Shown here: positions 39,452 to 49,664 of the stretch, in pieces
Layout of the letters: each line of letters starts with the position of its first letter
Position numbering within the stretch: the stretch's first letter is position 1
Assembly (NCBI RefSeq): GCF_026262505.1
Contig: NC_067204.1
Location: forward strand, 15,540,165-15,604,164
Direction: 5' to 3'
Length of the DNA: 64,000 nucleotides
Origin: Trichomonas vaginalis G3
Taxonomy: Eukaryota; Parabasalia; Trichomonadida; Trichomonadidae
Notes under the pieces: generated by a model
Told to the model about the DNA's origin: nothing
The model's database searches: none
The model's input: only the letters and a program-made list of their open reading frames with translations
Made by a program: the position numbers and the translations under genes

Positions 39452-41246
39452 CTTTCTATATTTGTAATGAAGTTGTATAATAAATTGTATATGTTTTATC
39501 TATATTATAAAGCCTGTTTATCCTAATTTCCATCAATTTTTATTAAGACAATTAACGTTTCCAAATTGGGAGATGTTCAAATTATCTGACAAGTTCGAAC
39601 TTTCTATGACGAATTCATTTTTGGGAAAAATTGGAGTTTATTTTTGACATGTCAAAAAAAATGGCTTTATAAATCTTCGAAAATAACATTTGATTTAAAA
39701 GCACTCTACAGAAAATCAAAGTTGCGTCGTTTTCAATGTAACGTTTCCAAATTGGGAGGGTTCAAATTGGGTTTTGAGTGAGAATTGGAGGTTTTTTACA
39801 TTAAAATATTTTTGCCAATGTGTCAAAAATAAAGTAGCCGATAATAAAAATGACATAAAGGGATTTGATTGTTTTCGTGTGCATTTGAAAATTTATCATA
39901 AGATCGGTATCTGAACCCGGCAACAATTTTTGAACCCGAAAAATTTGGAAACGTTAATGTTTAGGTTAAATTGATGATATTGATAACGAAATTTCTTATT
40001 ATATCTGGGGTAAAAATTTAATTCTTCAAATACTTAAGGATAATGCTATTATATACCTCAAACAAAGAATAATATATAATTTCTTCAGATGAAAATGTGA
40101 GTAGATGTCTGTAATTTGTCTCCACTTATTAGATAGCTGTAAGTAGTTACTCTTATATAATTAAGAGTAGCATTTAGGCTTTATAAAAATATAAATGAAA
40201 AGTATTGAGGGAATCTTTTAGAAATTGTATATTGATCATGATTTGCAAAAGATATGAATTAGGAAAATTGAAATGAAATTGGAAAATAAGAAAAGAAATA
40301 TAAAAATTAAGAAATGATCGTACGTTGGACCGATTTATAATATATAATTATAGCAAAACTTGCGTGGGAATACAAAGGAAAAATGAAAACAAAGATATGG
40401 CAGGTAGGAAAAAAATTAATAAATTTTTGTTGGTCAACATTGGTTAATTTCATGTTAAATGGAAATTTTTGATTTTGGTATTTGTGATAATAATAGACTA
40501 GATGATTTCCAACGTGATTTGCAACTGACGTTTCTAAAAAATAATGAATTAAAGGAATTTAATGTGAGTGAATATCTACTATGCCTATAAACAAGCTTGT
40601 AAGCCCAATCAACTGATTGAATATCGATATTTTGGTATTCTGGAGAATATTCAAACTGGAATCAATCGATTTTATGAATATAATCTAATTTATTCGACAT
40701 AAATATCATATATCTCTAATGAGACATCACATAGACAAAAACTGCTTGTATTTTTTATCTTTTATTCACGTTTTACATAAAATTGAGAAGTGTTAAGGCG
40801 GTTAAGTATCTTTTCTTAACTTTATTCATTGATCGTAATATTAACATATATGATATCATAATTAATATTTTTGTAAAATTAATCTGGCAACGATAAAAGA
40901 TTTTATCTTGATGTAAAAAGCAATAAAATTTTTCCTCGAGCCAATTATTATATTTCTTAATGTATTTGATTGATAAATTAAACTAAAATTCTCAAATAGA
41001 AGGACATTCCTACAATTGAAAAAAACGATACACAAATAAAATTATGCCCTGACCAAATATTCCAAAACATGATTTAATAATAAATTTAATGAACAAAATA
41101 AAATTGCCGCACTAAACAAATTTTCAATACTGCTTTTAAAAAACCATTTAATTCATGTAATATCCAAAATAGATAATGACAAAAGAGACATTTAAGAAAA
41201 GACAATTTTGGCTGATTAAAATTTTGAATATTTTATAGGACGGTTT
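39452..41246. other. Long intergenic region with a small inverted-repeat element candidate
   Basis: No gene is supported. The region 39551-39958 is bounded by inverted ATTAACGTTTCCAAATT (listed separately). The rest is AT-rich with many short A/T tracts. Confidence 0.6.
39551..39958. mobile_element. Candidate 408-bp MITE with inverted ends
   Basis: ATTAACGTTTCCAAATT at 39551-39567 is exactly inverted at 39942-39958, with a third, internal direct copy of ACGTTTCCAAATTGGGAG near 39740. The ends begin with TTAA, which could be a TTAA target duplication of the piggyBac type or chance. No coding capacity. Confidence 0.55.
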
Positions 41247-41267
41247 GTGATCTCATTTTATTCCACA

Positions 41268-41867
41268 ATGTGTGAGACTTGCTGCCCATACAAGATCTGC
41301 AAGGATCCAGAACTTCTCAAGGCTAAGCTTAACGAGCACGTTCGTTATGTCAACGCCATCCAGGCTATCCTCTACTTCAAGAAGCCAATCCAATTCGGAG
41401 TTATCTTTGTTCTTGTTAACTTACTCTTCTTCTTCATTGGCTACTTCCACCTTAGCTTCTTCCCAACAGTTGCTTTATTAGCCTTACTTTACAACTTAGG
41501 AAAGCTTCTCTTCTCTTTCATTGGTGATAAGATTGTTGACTTCCTCTTCCCAGCTGAAGTTCCAATGGGCGAGGCTACAGAATCAAACCACATCCGTTCT
41601 GCTGATGAAGTTGCTGCTTGCATCTCCTGCTGCGTTCGAAAGTGCGATGGCTGCCCATGCCACTGCAATGGCGGCATCCCAATCAAGAAGATTGCTATCA
41701 TGGCCGGCCTCTTTGTTTTATTCCTCTTAGCAGGCACATTCTGGCTCAACTTCGTTATTGTCAACCTTGCTCTCATTCTCCCAGGTGTTCTCCTTCTCCC
41801 ACAGGTCAACCCATACGTCCTCAAGGCTAAGGATGCTATCTGCCCATGCAAGGCTAAGGCTGAGTGA
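41268..41867 (+). CDS. Reticulon-like/hairpin membrane protein, Cys-rich
   Basis: The ATG at 41268 follows TCATTT (41252) by 10 bp; an earlier GTG is not used. The product is 199 residues. MCETCCPYKICKDPELL is followed by a long hydrophobic pair (about residues 44-90, QFGVIFVLVNLLFFFIGYF...TVALLALLY), a Cys-rich loop (CISCCVRKCDGCPCHC), and a second hydrophobic pair (about 143-178). Two wedge-like hairpins with a soluble loop resemble reticulon/ARL6IP1/PRA1-type proteins that curve ER membrane; the Cys loop is unusual and might be acylated or bind metal. Codons are strongly biased to C-ending forms, as in highly expressed genes. Confidence 0.6.
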   Translation: MCETCCPYKICKDPELLKAKLNEHVRYVNAIQAILYFKKPIQFGVIFVLVNLLFFFIGYFHLSFFPTVALLALLYNLGKLLFSFIGDKIVDFLFPAEVPMGEATESNHIRSADEVAACISCCVRKCDGCPCHCNGGIPIKKIAIMAGLFVLFLLAGTFWLNFVIVNLALILPGVLLLPQVNPYVLKAKDAICPCKAKAE

Positions 41868-42256
41868 GTAAGCCCTTTAGAATCCCTATTAATTCCTGCT
41901 TTTATTTGAATTAAATTAAATTATTTTTATTAATTTCCTCCATTTTTACAAGTCTTTTTCTTTATAATCATTTAGTTTTCAGAAAATATAAAAATTCATT
42001 TTGGAGATCCAGTTAAATGAATAAAATCAAGTTTTTCATCTAATTACCAATGATCTTTAGTCTATGATTTTAGAGTTGCCATTCAATTCGGTGATTAATA
42101 TAAAACAACTCCAAATGACATATGAATATAATCGAATCTACTACATCAGAATCATCATAAAAACGTAATGTTGACATTTTTAAAGGTATACGAAATTAAA
42201 AAAAATAATAATTTGAAATAATTCTATAAGCTTTATAAAAATAGATAGTAAATACG
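41868..42256. other. Intergenic between convergent genes, no gene seen
   Basis: AT-rich spacer; nothing supported. Confidence 0.6.
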
Positions 42257-43183
42257 TTACTTTTTGATAGCAGAAGCTGTAGAAGTAGCGGTGCTTGTGG
42301 ATTTTAATCCTCCGCCACCTAATCCACCTCCTAAACCAAAACCTGTCTTTTGAGGAGCCGAAGCTGCTGTTAAGGAGACACCAAACAAATCTGTCTTTTC
42401 TGATATCTTCTCATTTTGCTTCTTTTCTTCTTGAAGGAATAATTCGTATTTTCTTTTGATTTGTGTTGCAGTTGCTGATGAATTATCTTCATCCTCTGCT
42501 TCTTCTCGTTCTTTAATTGTGTTAGCGCTAATCTTTAGCTTATTCATTGACTGAGTTCTAACATTATCAACTTTATCTGACAATTCTGCAACGGATGTGC
42601 TTAATCTCTTAATGGCTTCCGTTTGCTGAGTAAGAAATTCGATGTATTCGTTCTCATCTGTTGCGTTCTGAGAAGTTTGGAAACGACTTTCATAAGAAGC
42701 AAGTGATTCTGAGAGTTCTATTGCTTTTCTTTCTATTCTACCAACATATCTAACAATAAAAGGTGTAGGAATTTGTCTTGCATGAGAAGACACAGAAACA
42801 TCATTTCTATTTGTGTCAAAATCTTCTCTAATTTCTTCAACAATTGCTTTGCAATCATCAGCCTGATGTGCTAATCCCATCAAATCGCCAAGGAGTATAT
42901 CTTCTGTCTCTTTCCTTATTTCTTTAATTGTATCTTCGATATTATTATTTTCAAGGTCAATATTCTCTTGTTTTGCAGCCGCAACACCTACTTTCTTTGT
43001 ACTTACTCCGTTAATCTTATTTAATGCGTCGATAAACTTCATTAATGTCTCTCTATCTGATATATCTTCAATTCGTTGATTTTCCGATAATTTAACGACT
43101 TGAACTGCTGTATCTGCTTGTTTACCTAAAAGACCACCTCCTAATTTATTTCCACCAAGTAATGGTTTTGATTGAGTATTCAT
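42257..43183 (-). CDS. GLFG/GG-type nucleoporin-like protein (Nup58/Nup62 class candidate)
   Basis: The 308-residue frame opens at the ATG at 43183. Gly-rich LLGGNKLGGGLLG is at the N-terminus and GFGLGGGLGGGGL near the C-terminus, flanking a helical core. The core (about residues 40-255) contains RQIPTPFIVRYVGRIERKAIEL followed by long coiled coils with heptads. This is the layout of the central-channel nucleoporins Nup54/58/62, where FG/GLG repeats line the pore and coils trimerise. FG repeats are very few, so the call is tentative. It diverges from the armadillo-type gene across 52 bp holding a GTCACTTTTTTGCTAAAA motif. Confidence 0.55.
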   Translation of the reverse strand: MNTQSKPLLGGNKLGGGLLGKQADTAVQVVKLSENQRIEDISDRETLMKFIDALNKINGVSTKKVGVAAAKQENIDLENNNIEDTIKEIRKETEDILLGDLMGLAHQADDCKAIVEEIREDFDTNRNDVSVSSHARQIPTPFIVRYVGRIERKAIELSESLASYESRFQTSQNATDENEYIEFLTQQTEAIKRLSTSVAELSDKVDNVRTQSMNKLKISANTIKEREEAEDEDNSSATATQIKRKYELFLQEEKKQNEKISEKTDLFGVSLTAASAPQKTGFGLGGGLGGGGLKSTSTATSTASAIKK

Positions 43184-43235
43184 TTAAAAAAAAAACAAAT
43201 TTTTGTCACTTTTTTGCTAAAATCTTCAAAAAAAA
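43184..43235. promoter_or_regulatory. 52-bp shared divergent promoter with GTCACTTTT...GCTAAAA motif
   Basis: It lies between the ATGs of two divergent genes. It contains TTGTCACTTTTTTGCTAAAA at 43204-43223, a motif that recurs near 24284, 25146, 27848 and 35509. A role as a bidirectional promoter element is inferred. Confidence 0.5.
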
Positions 43236-45047
43236 ATGGATGAATATAAAGAAGCTGAAATTGATTTTTTATCAAAAAATGAAGTTAGTAGTAGTAAGAG
43301 CGGTGATCAAAATATCGATATATCGTATGATACTGCAATATTTCATTTTATGGAATCATTTAATCAACAAAATCTACAAGAATGTTTAGAAATAATACAT
43401 ATAATTCTTCAAGCTATGGCTAATATTCATGAAAATGATATAAGTTGCTTTATAACTTCAGGAGTTATGGTACAATTTTTTGATGTCCTCGAATGGGATA
43501 TAGATGTTCATAATCAAACATATGAACTTATACTATGTGTTATACAAGTTATAGAAAAGCTCATTTCTTTTACTAATTTTCAGTTTGCCCATTCATTAAT
43601 TTATCATGATATAATAACACATCTTGTTTCAATAATTGCAAAGCATGATTACAAGACAATCGTTCCGTGTCTCAAATGCTTACGTTCTCTCATTCAAGCA
43701 GACTGTTCTCATGCAGTTCCTGTCTTATTAAACGTTGCTCCAATAGAATTTTACAGTGAAATACTACAAAGCGATGCTGATACGATACCTGAACAATCTG
43801 TACAAGAAATAATTAATCTTTTATATGATATGTTAAATTCTGGATTTTTAACAGTTGATGTGCCTCAATTTCATGATATTTATACAAACGAAGAACAAGA
43901 AAATAATGAAGAACAACCTCCACAACCAAATCCTCAAGAAAACGTACAACAAGAAGAAAATCAAGAAATTCAAGAAGAAGATTTACCTGTTGAAGTGTTA
44001 GAACAACTTCCTCCTAAGCCGCAATTTGTTCCTAAGTCAGTGCACAAGCTAGATGTTATGGAAGAAGAGAAAAGAATTAAAGAAAAATTTAGTTCATCAG
44101 ATGATGAAGTTAAAGATGATTCTAGTGCATCAGGAGATGGAGAAATAGATGAACCTGTTGATATATCCATTCAACCTATTCAATTACCTCCAAAACCTGC
44201 TGAAAATGAAGATATAATTAAATCTTTCTTTGAATTATTCGAAGAAATATTCTCTCTTAAAGAGGATAACTACAAATTAATTGCTCTTCAAGGATTCAAG
44301 AGTCTTTTCCACAGAGATCCAAGGTTTTGGTCAGATAAAATTTTTGATGTGATGTTGGAAGGGAAATTCTACAACGAACTTTCTTCCCCAAGCTATAGAG
44401 TTCGTAACGCATCCATTAAGCTCTTAATAACTATATTTAAACGTAGAAAAACAAATGGACCTTTATCTACCAAAATTGTGGTCGATAACCTACTTGTTCC
44501 TGAGGATAATCCTGAAGACCAAAGTGAAAACTGGCCAAAGAACTCGATTGCAAGCGATACAACGAAATTAATTAAAACAATGATTGAAAATGATCCAAAA
44601 AAGAGGAAGAATTTCATCAACGATGGATATTATGATATCCTGAATGAAGTATTAGGTAAATCCTCATTCGCACTTAAGAAATTGTTGCTAATTTCTTTAG
44701 TTGATGTTACAAATTCATACAGAGATGATAAAACATATATTATTCGAAAAGCTTTTGAAAGTGGAATGAAGCCTTACTTTATTGAAGCACTCCAATTGCC
44801 AGAACAGCGATATGCGGCTCTTTCAGCAGAATTACTCATGAGAATGATATATGCATACAACACTTATGCTGAAAATGTTGTTACTAAGAGTTTTACTGAT
44901 GAAGATCGTACAATTATCATTGATTTGATTAATGACGACGAATTATCAGATGATTATGTTGAAATGCTTATTAAACTAAACAATCTGATAGGTGGAGATG
45001 GTGAATCATCAGATTCGGATAGTGGCACCGGAATGTTTAACTTTTAG
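43236..45047 (+). CDS. Armadillo/HEAT-type repeat protein, unknown
   Basis: The 603-residue frame starts at the ATG at 43236. An N-terminal helical-repeat region (about residues 30-205; CLKCLRSLIQADCSHAVPVL) is followed by a long acidic, Gln/Pro-rich linker (about 215-330; QEEDLPVEVLEQLPPKPQF). A second helical solenoid (about 335-590; FKSLFHRDPRFWSDKIFDVM, SFALKKLLLISLVDVT) comes next, with a Ser/Asp tail. The fold resembles armadillo proteins used as scaffolds or transport adaptors; no specific family is recognised. It shares its divergent promoter with the nucleoporin-like gene. Confidence 0.7.
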   Translation: MDEYKEAEIDFLSKNEVSSSKSGDQNIDISYDTAIFHFMESFNQQNLQECLEIIHIILQAMANIHENDISCFITSGVMVQFFDVLEWDIDVHNQTYELILCVIQVIEKLISFTNFQFAHSLIYHDIITHLVSIIAKHDYKTIVPCLKCLRSLIQADCSHAVPVLLNVAPIEFYSEILQSDADTIPEQSVQEIINLLYDMLNSGFLTVDVPQFHDIYTNEEQENNEEQPPQPNPQENVQQEENQEIQEEDLPVEVLEQLPPKPQFVPKSVHKLDVMEEEKRIKEKFSSSDDEVKDDSSASGDGEIDEPVDISIQPIQLPPKPAENEDIIKSFFELFEEIFSLKEDNYKLIALQGFKSLFHRDPRFWSDKIFDVMLEGKFYNELSSPSYRVRNASIKLLITIFKRRKTNGPLSTKIVVDNLLVPEDNPEDQSENWPKNSIASDTTKLIKTMIENDPKKRKNFINDGYYDILNEVLGKSSFALKKLLLISLVDVTNSYRDDKTYIIRKAFESGMKPYFIEALQLPEQRYAALSAELLMRMIYAYNTYAENVVTKSFTDEDRTIIIDLINDDELSDDYVEMLIKLNNLIGGDGESSDSDSGTGMFNF

Positions 45048-45868
45048 CTTATTTTGTATTTATATTTTTTTGTTTTTATAAAATTATTTATGTTTATAGA
45101 AAGATAATTGACTCTTATCCTTATAGAATTGTTTAAACATATATTAATGGACAAACAACTCTGGGATAATTATTTTTTTCCTCATCTTCAGCCAACATGA
45201 CAAAATATTATTGAGTTTATGCTCATATAATGATTTGACATCAATTGATTGATATCTCTTTAACCTTCAAATATTTGATTATTTATATCATTGACGACCA
45301 CATGTTTAAGGAGTAATTTGAATTAAACTATGCATAAAAGACAAAAATGAATGATAAAATATTTTTAATGACTAATTTGAATAATTGATAGATTTAATTT
45401 AATGGATTATTGCTTTTTTACTATAATATCAACAAAAATCCTATAAAATAATACAGAATCTCTGATATTAAATTGAACTTTTTCAAGTTGATATGTGTAA
45501 AAACTAAATTTAAGTTCTATTTTTTCCAAAATTTTTTCAGTTTTGATATTTTGATTTCAAAATCATAGAAATTCTCTGTTGAATTATCGATTTTTAATTA
45601 TTTTTGGAATTATGAAAAAGATGAGTAATCATTAATAGTCAAAAAGCAACTCTTGCCATTCAACAAAATTGAAAAATTGAAAAATATCGAATTCAAATTT
45701 CAAGAAAAACGATCAATATCTATAGACTAATATACAAAATGCATTTACCTGTTATTATAGACTAAAGCAATTCTGAATGCAATGATTTATGGAACAAATT
45801 AAACAAATTATTCCAGAAAAAAAAGATTCAATAAAATTAAAACAAACAAAACAATAAATTTTATATAA
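45048..45868. other. Intergenic between convergent genes, no gene seen
   Basis: About 820 bp of AT-rich spacer; short A/T tracts only. Confidence 0.6.
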
Positions 45869-48800
45869 TCAAAACATGTCAGGAGTTACATTCTTTGGAA
45901 GTGTTAATTTATTATTGAAATCATCTGAAAACAACTCATCTCCAGTGCACAACTGAATCTTTGGTCTTACCATCGATAACTTGTTGAAAGGAACGTTCGG
46001 AGCTCCAACCAAATCCTTCAAGAACTGGGAAATGCGCTCTGCATTCGCGTTCATCATAAAATTAGAAAAAGCTTGGAATTGTTGGTCGTCGATCATTTCT
46101 CTATTCAAATTTTCCAAATCAGATTTTTCGAATGGTCCTGTTCCTCCGAACAACAAATCTGATAACTCTTTTCCAGAGAAAGGAGATAAAGTTGAAATAT
46201 CTATTGCTTTCTTGAGTCCAGTCTTAAATTCTTCAACAGCTGTCATGTAAAGCTCGCCACAAGTATAAGATTTGACTTTTTCTCGGTACATTTCCATATT
46301 TGAATCAGAAATATATAAATCATCAGCAAGGGTTCTTGCAGAATCATCAGGGTAAGTAAATGACTTGTTGAAAAACTCATCTTCTATCATTTTATTTGCA
46401 AATAATTCATCTACGTCTGAAAATAGTAATGTATGGCCATTAATAGCATCAAACAACGCTGAGTGTAATTTAAATGGTAATGTTGTTCCGAAAATGAGTG
46501 ATTTTCCAACAATTACGCCTAATCCTATTATTGACTTTTTCTCATTTTCTTCTTCTGGTGGATATAAGTGCACCATGCTTGTGTCCCTATATACTTTAAG
46601 ATTCAATACCGAGTTCTTGATTTTATTTTCGAAATATAATTTTCCATAATTGTACATGAATCTTTGGTAACTCATATGACATTTATCGAAATATATGTCG
46701 AAACTGAAGTGAGGAAGTGAATAGATTGAGACCAAAATATTGCCAATTCCTTCAAGAGAATTTGATCTTTGGTCAATTTTGAGTTTCAATCCAATATCTC
46801 TGCAGTGTTTACCATACATATATAAGGAAAAGACATCTGCACCATAATGGAGTGAGTTATTCAAGATTACAGATGAGATATATTTCAATTCGAAAGGAAA
46901 CATAAACGGATATCGATAAACTATCCAAGGAACATATGAACAACGTGTAAGTGTACCAGACAAGTACTTCTTAAGCAAGAAATCAACTCTTTTTATGATA
47001 AATTCATCTTGGAATTCTTGTGAAGGATGTAAACGATAAAGCTCTTTCAAAATGGCGAATATAATTTCTAATTTATCACAAATAAACTGTTTTGAAAGAG
47101 ATTGATCGGAAATTTTTCCTTTTATCGTTTGCGTTTCAAGAATTAGATCTTTTTCGATATCGTGGTAGTCTTCAGCACTATCTACTAAAGCATGCACTAA
47201 ACTTTGCTTTGTAATATAAAAGTTTCGACCAATTGTAAAACAATACAGTTTGTAAAGAGGATTTTTGGCCAACATATGGACTGTTGATATATACAGAAGG
47301 TTATTTTTATATGTAGGGAATTCAAAATGCTCTGTATATGGGCTTTTCTTTAAATCAATTGGATCTTCTGAAATTCCATTGAAAGTGTTGTTAACTTCTG
47401 CCTCTATTTCATATAATGTTGAATAAATTGGAACAATGAACTGTTTAATCTGGTTTTCATGCTTCACACGTATAGTTAATTCCTTATTTAGAAATTGATC
47501 TAAATTGTCTGAAGGAAATGGATCATTTGGCTCCGGAAATGGAAGTATTCTGAGAAGTTCAATACAATATTTCCTTAAAAGTTCGGCTTCATCATTGAAA
47601 TGAATATGATTATCATTTTGATGACTCAAAAATTCAAGAATCTCTTCGAAAACACCGGATTTATACATCAAATATGGTGATATATCTTTGATGTTCATCA
47701 ATTTCTTGAAGCTTAATATTGATTTCGGATCAAATTTGAATTCAATTTCTTTTGTATATTTTTCTAAAGAAGGAAACTTTGCAAAGAATTCTTTGGGAAG
47801 ATCAGTTGCATAATCAACTGCTAGAATATGATTTAATATTGAAAAATCCGAAAAAATTGCATTTGAATTTTTCAGAGTGAGTTTATCAATAAGTTTTCCT
47901 GATAACAGCTCTGATATAAGTCTGTTTTCCATGATAGGGATGTTCATTTCGTATTTGGTGTAAAGATCAAGAATTTCAGGTGTAATATTATAAAAATTAT
48001 CGACAACATATTGAATATATTCCTTAATAATACTCTGTGAGTCATTGTCTACCTTAGAGGCACAAAGAGAGAAAAAATGTGAAGAAAATTGGATTATATT
48101 TTCAGCAAATAAAGAACTATACTTGTATCGTTGCAACAGACCGATAATATTGAGGCTCTTGAGCGAAATATTCGAATGTTTTGAAGATGAAAATGTTAAA
48201 ATATTATTGAGTTGTTCGAAAACGAAATTTATGATGCTGTAACTTGTAGAGTTGTTTATTACCTTAAAAAGATCTTGAAAATCTTTTATGTATGCATTCT
48301 GATCATTTCTGCTTGAAATGTTTTGAAAAATCACAGTTGACATCCTGGAAACGCACTCATCCTGGCTATTAAATAAACTTATAATTGAATGAGAGATGGA
48401 AACAAATATGGAGTGAGGAAAATTTTTTGTAATTGTACAAAGTTGAGAAAGAATCTCCTTTTGAGTAATAAAATCTGTTAGTTCTAATTTACTAAAGAAA
48501 TCTGGTATTGTTTCACATAAAATATTTCCACAAATTATAGCATTTTTTGAATCTTTTTCTTTTGTTGCTAATTTTAGGATCGAAATGAATAAATTGTAAA
48601 TAGACCCTAAGGTTCTTGGATCGTCTGTTTTAAAAAGGTTGATTAATTTGTGCTTTTTTGTTATTAAATCAAAATTCCTTAAAGATTTATCTGGTTCTTG
48701 TTTAATATTTGATATTAGAAGCTCACAAATAGATTTTCTGCTTGCATCAGTCAGAGAATCATCATTCCAAATTGAATCTAATTCTTCAAGAGCTGCTATT

Positions 48801-48889
48801 TCTTCAGTGCTTTGGTCTTCCGAAACAGAAGATTGTGAACTGCTAGGTTCTTCTTGGCTAGATTTTACTGTACTTTGAGTTCCTCCCAT
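45869..48889 (-). CDS. HECT-domain E3-ligase-like protein lacking the usual catalytic cysteine
   Basis: The preferred start is the ATG at 48889 (MGGTQSTVKSS), giving 1,006 residues; an in-frame ATG at 48937 is possible. The first 680 or so residues are helical solenoid. The C-terminal 320 resemble a HECT domain: GLGVIVGKSLIFGTTLPFKL (N-lobe), EEFKTGLKKAI...FSGKELSDLLFG, and ISQFLKDLVGAPNVPFNKL before the C-lobe. Normally LPxAxTCFNxLxLP follows; here the matching stretch is ELFSDDFNNKLTLP, with Asp where the thioester Cys should be. The only nearby Cys is in IQLCTGDE. It may be a catalytically dead HECT protein. Gly2 could be myristoylated. Confidence 0.75.
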   Translation of the reverse strand: MGGTQSTVKSSQEEPSSSQSSVSEDQSTEEIAALEELDSIWNDDSLTDASRKSICELLISNIKQEPDKSLRNFDLITKKHKLINLFKTDDPRTLGSIYNLFISILKLATKEKDSKNAIICGNILCETIPDFFSKLELTDFITQKEILSQLCTITKNFPHSIFVSISHSIISLFNSQDECVSRMSTVIFQNISSRNDQNAYIKDFQDLFKVINNSTSYSIINFVFEQLNNILTFSSSKHSNISLKSLNIIGLLQRYKYSSLFAENIIQFSSHFFSLCASKVDNDSQSIIKEYIQYVVDNFYNITPEILDLYTKYEMNIPIMENRLISELLSGKLIDKLTLKNSNAIFSDFSILNHILAVDYATDLPKEFFAKFPSLEKYTKEIEFKFDPKSILSFKKLMNIKDISPYLMYKSGVFEEILEFLSHQNDNHIHFNDEAELLRKYCIELLRILPFPEPNDPFPSDNLDQFLNKELTIRVKHENQIKQFIVPIYSTLYEIEAEVNNTFNGISEDPIDLKKSPYTEHFEFPTYKNNLLYISTVHMLAKNPLYKLYCFTIGRNFYITKQSLVHALVDSAEDYHDIEKDLILETQTIKGKISDQSLSKQFICDKLEIIFAILKELYRLHPSQEFQDEFIIKRVDFLLKKYLSGTLTRCSYVPWIVYRYPFMFPFELKYISSVILNNSLHYGADVFSLYMYGKHCRDIGLKLKIDQRSNSLEGIGNILVSIYSLPHFSFDIYFDKCHMSYQRFMYNYGKLYFENKIKNSVLNLKVYRDTSMVHLYPPEEENEKKSIIGLGVIVGKSLIFGTTLPFKLHSALFDAINGHTLLFSDVDELFANKMIEDEFFNKSFTYPDDSARTLADDLYISDSNMEMYREKVKSYTCGELYMTAVEEFKTGLKKAIDISTLSPFSGKELSDLLFGGTGPFEKSDLENLNREMIDDQQFQAFSNFMMNANAERISQFLKDLVGAPNVPFNKLSMVRPKIQLCTGDELFSDDFNNKLTLPKNVTPDMF

Positions 48890-49075
48890 TGTGACAAAAT
48901 TAAAATCTGTCGCCAAATAAAAATGAAAAAAAGCCATCCAGTAATTAACAATTATGAAGGACAAGAAATATAAAAATTTAGTTTTGTTATTACCAAGGCT
49001 ATATTAATATGAACGTTATATTCATATTTAAATCTAAAGACTAATTTTATGTGAGAAATAATAAGCAAAAAATAT
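48890..49075. other. Short spacer between tandem minus-strand genes
   Basis: AT-rich spacer containing GTCACAATG at the start of the HECT-like gene; nothing else is supported. Confidence 0.5.
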
Positions 49076-49507
49076 TTAATAAGTATCGCCAAGTGATTCA
49101 GAGTATCCTGTCTCTGTTTCACCAGTAGTTTCTGTAGTAGTTGTATCATCTTTAGATTCTGTACCTTCCTCTTCTTCTTCACCAGATTTCTTTCTAGCGG
49201 CTTCCTCTTCTGCTAATCTCTTCTTTTCTTCAGCGAGGCGAGCTTCTTCAGCTTCGCGAGCCTTTCTTTCCTCTTCAAGGCGTTTCATTTCAGCTTCACG
49301 TTGAGCCATGAAATCTGCCTTTTCTTGAGAAAGTTTCTTCTGTTCTTCACGGAATTCTTTCCATTGATCTTCAACATCACGATGATGAAGAAGCCAATGA
49401 GCTAAGAAATCGATTGGATCTGCTGGATCTTCAAGAGCTGTTTCCTTAAGGCCCTGAACAAGAACATCGCCGAGTTTATCGCGTAAATACTGATTATCAA
49501 AGGACAT
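49076..49507 (-). CDS. DPY30-domain protein (flagellar/radial-spoke type)
   Basis: The 143-residue frame starts at the ATG at 49507. Residues about 6-46 (YLRDKLGDVLVQGLKETA, then EDPADPIDFLAHWLLHHR) are a clear Dpy-30 motif, which forms a helical dimer that docks onto amphipathic helices of partners. It is followed by a long Glu/Lys/Arg coiled coil (residues 48-110) and an acidic Thr-rich tail. DPY30 proteins occur in histone methyltransferase complexes and in radial spokes or adenylate-kinase-linked axonemal proteins; the coiled tail fits DYDC-like axonemal members. T. vaginalis is flagellated. Polinton B inserted about 155 bp upstream of its start. Confidence 0.85.
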   Translation of the reverse strand: MSFDNQYLRDKLGDVLVQGLKETALEDPADPIDFLAHWLLHHRDVEDQWKEFREEQKKLSQEKADFMAQREAEMKRLEEERKAREAEEARLAEEKKRLAEEEAARKKSGEEEEEGTESKDDTTTTETTGETETGYSESLGDTY

Positions 49508-49628
49508 TATAGAATTTTTTGCACGTTAATTTTTGTAAACTAAAAGTGCCGATTTCCAGTACTAAAAACAAAACAGAATTTCAGGCAAAGAATAAGAGAT
49601 TTTGAATATCACTGTGATACCAAATCAG

Positions 49629-49632
<4 letters not shown>

Positions 49633-49662
<30 letters not shown>
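49633..49662. repeat. A30 tract abutting Polinton B
   Basis: An uninterrupted run of 30 adenines immediately precedes the element's first bases. It may be chance, an insertion-site preference, or part of the target duplication; the other end is not in view. Confidence 0.8.

Positions 49663-49664
<2 letters not shown>

Noticed and set aside
41272-41851. Several overlapping frames on both strands of the reticulon-like gene
   Set aside because: Shadows produced by the strong C-ending codon bias of the real gene.
45981-46649. Plus-strand frames antisense to the HECT-like gene
   Set aside because: Shadows; the minus-strand frame of over 1,000 codons is the gene.
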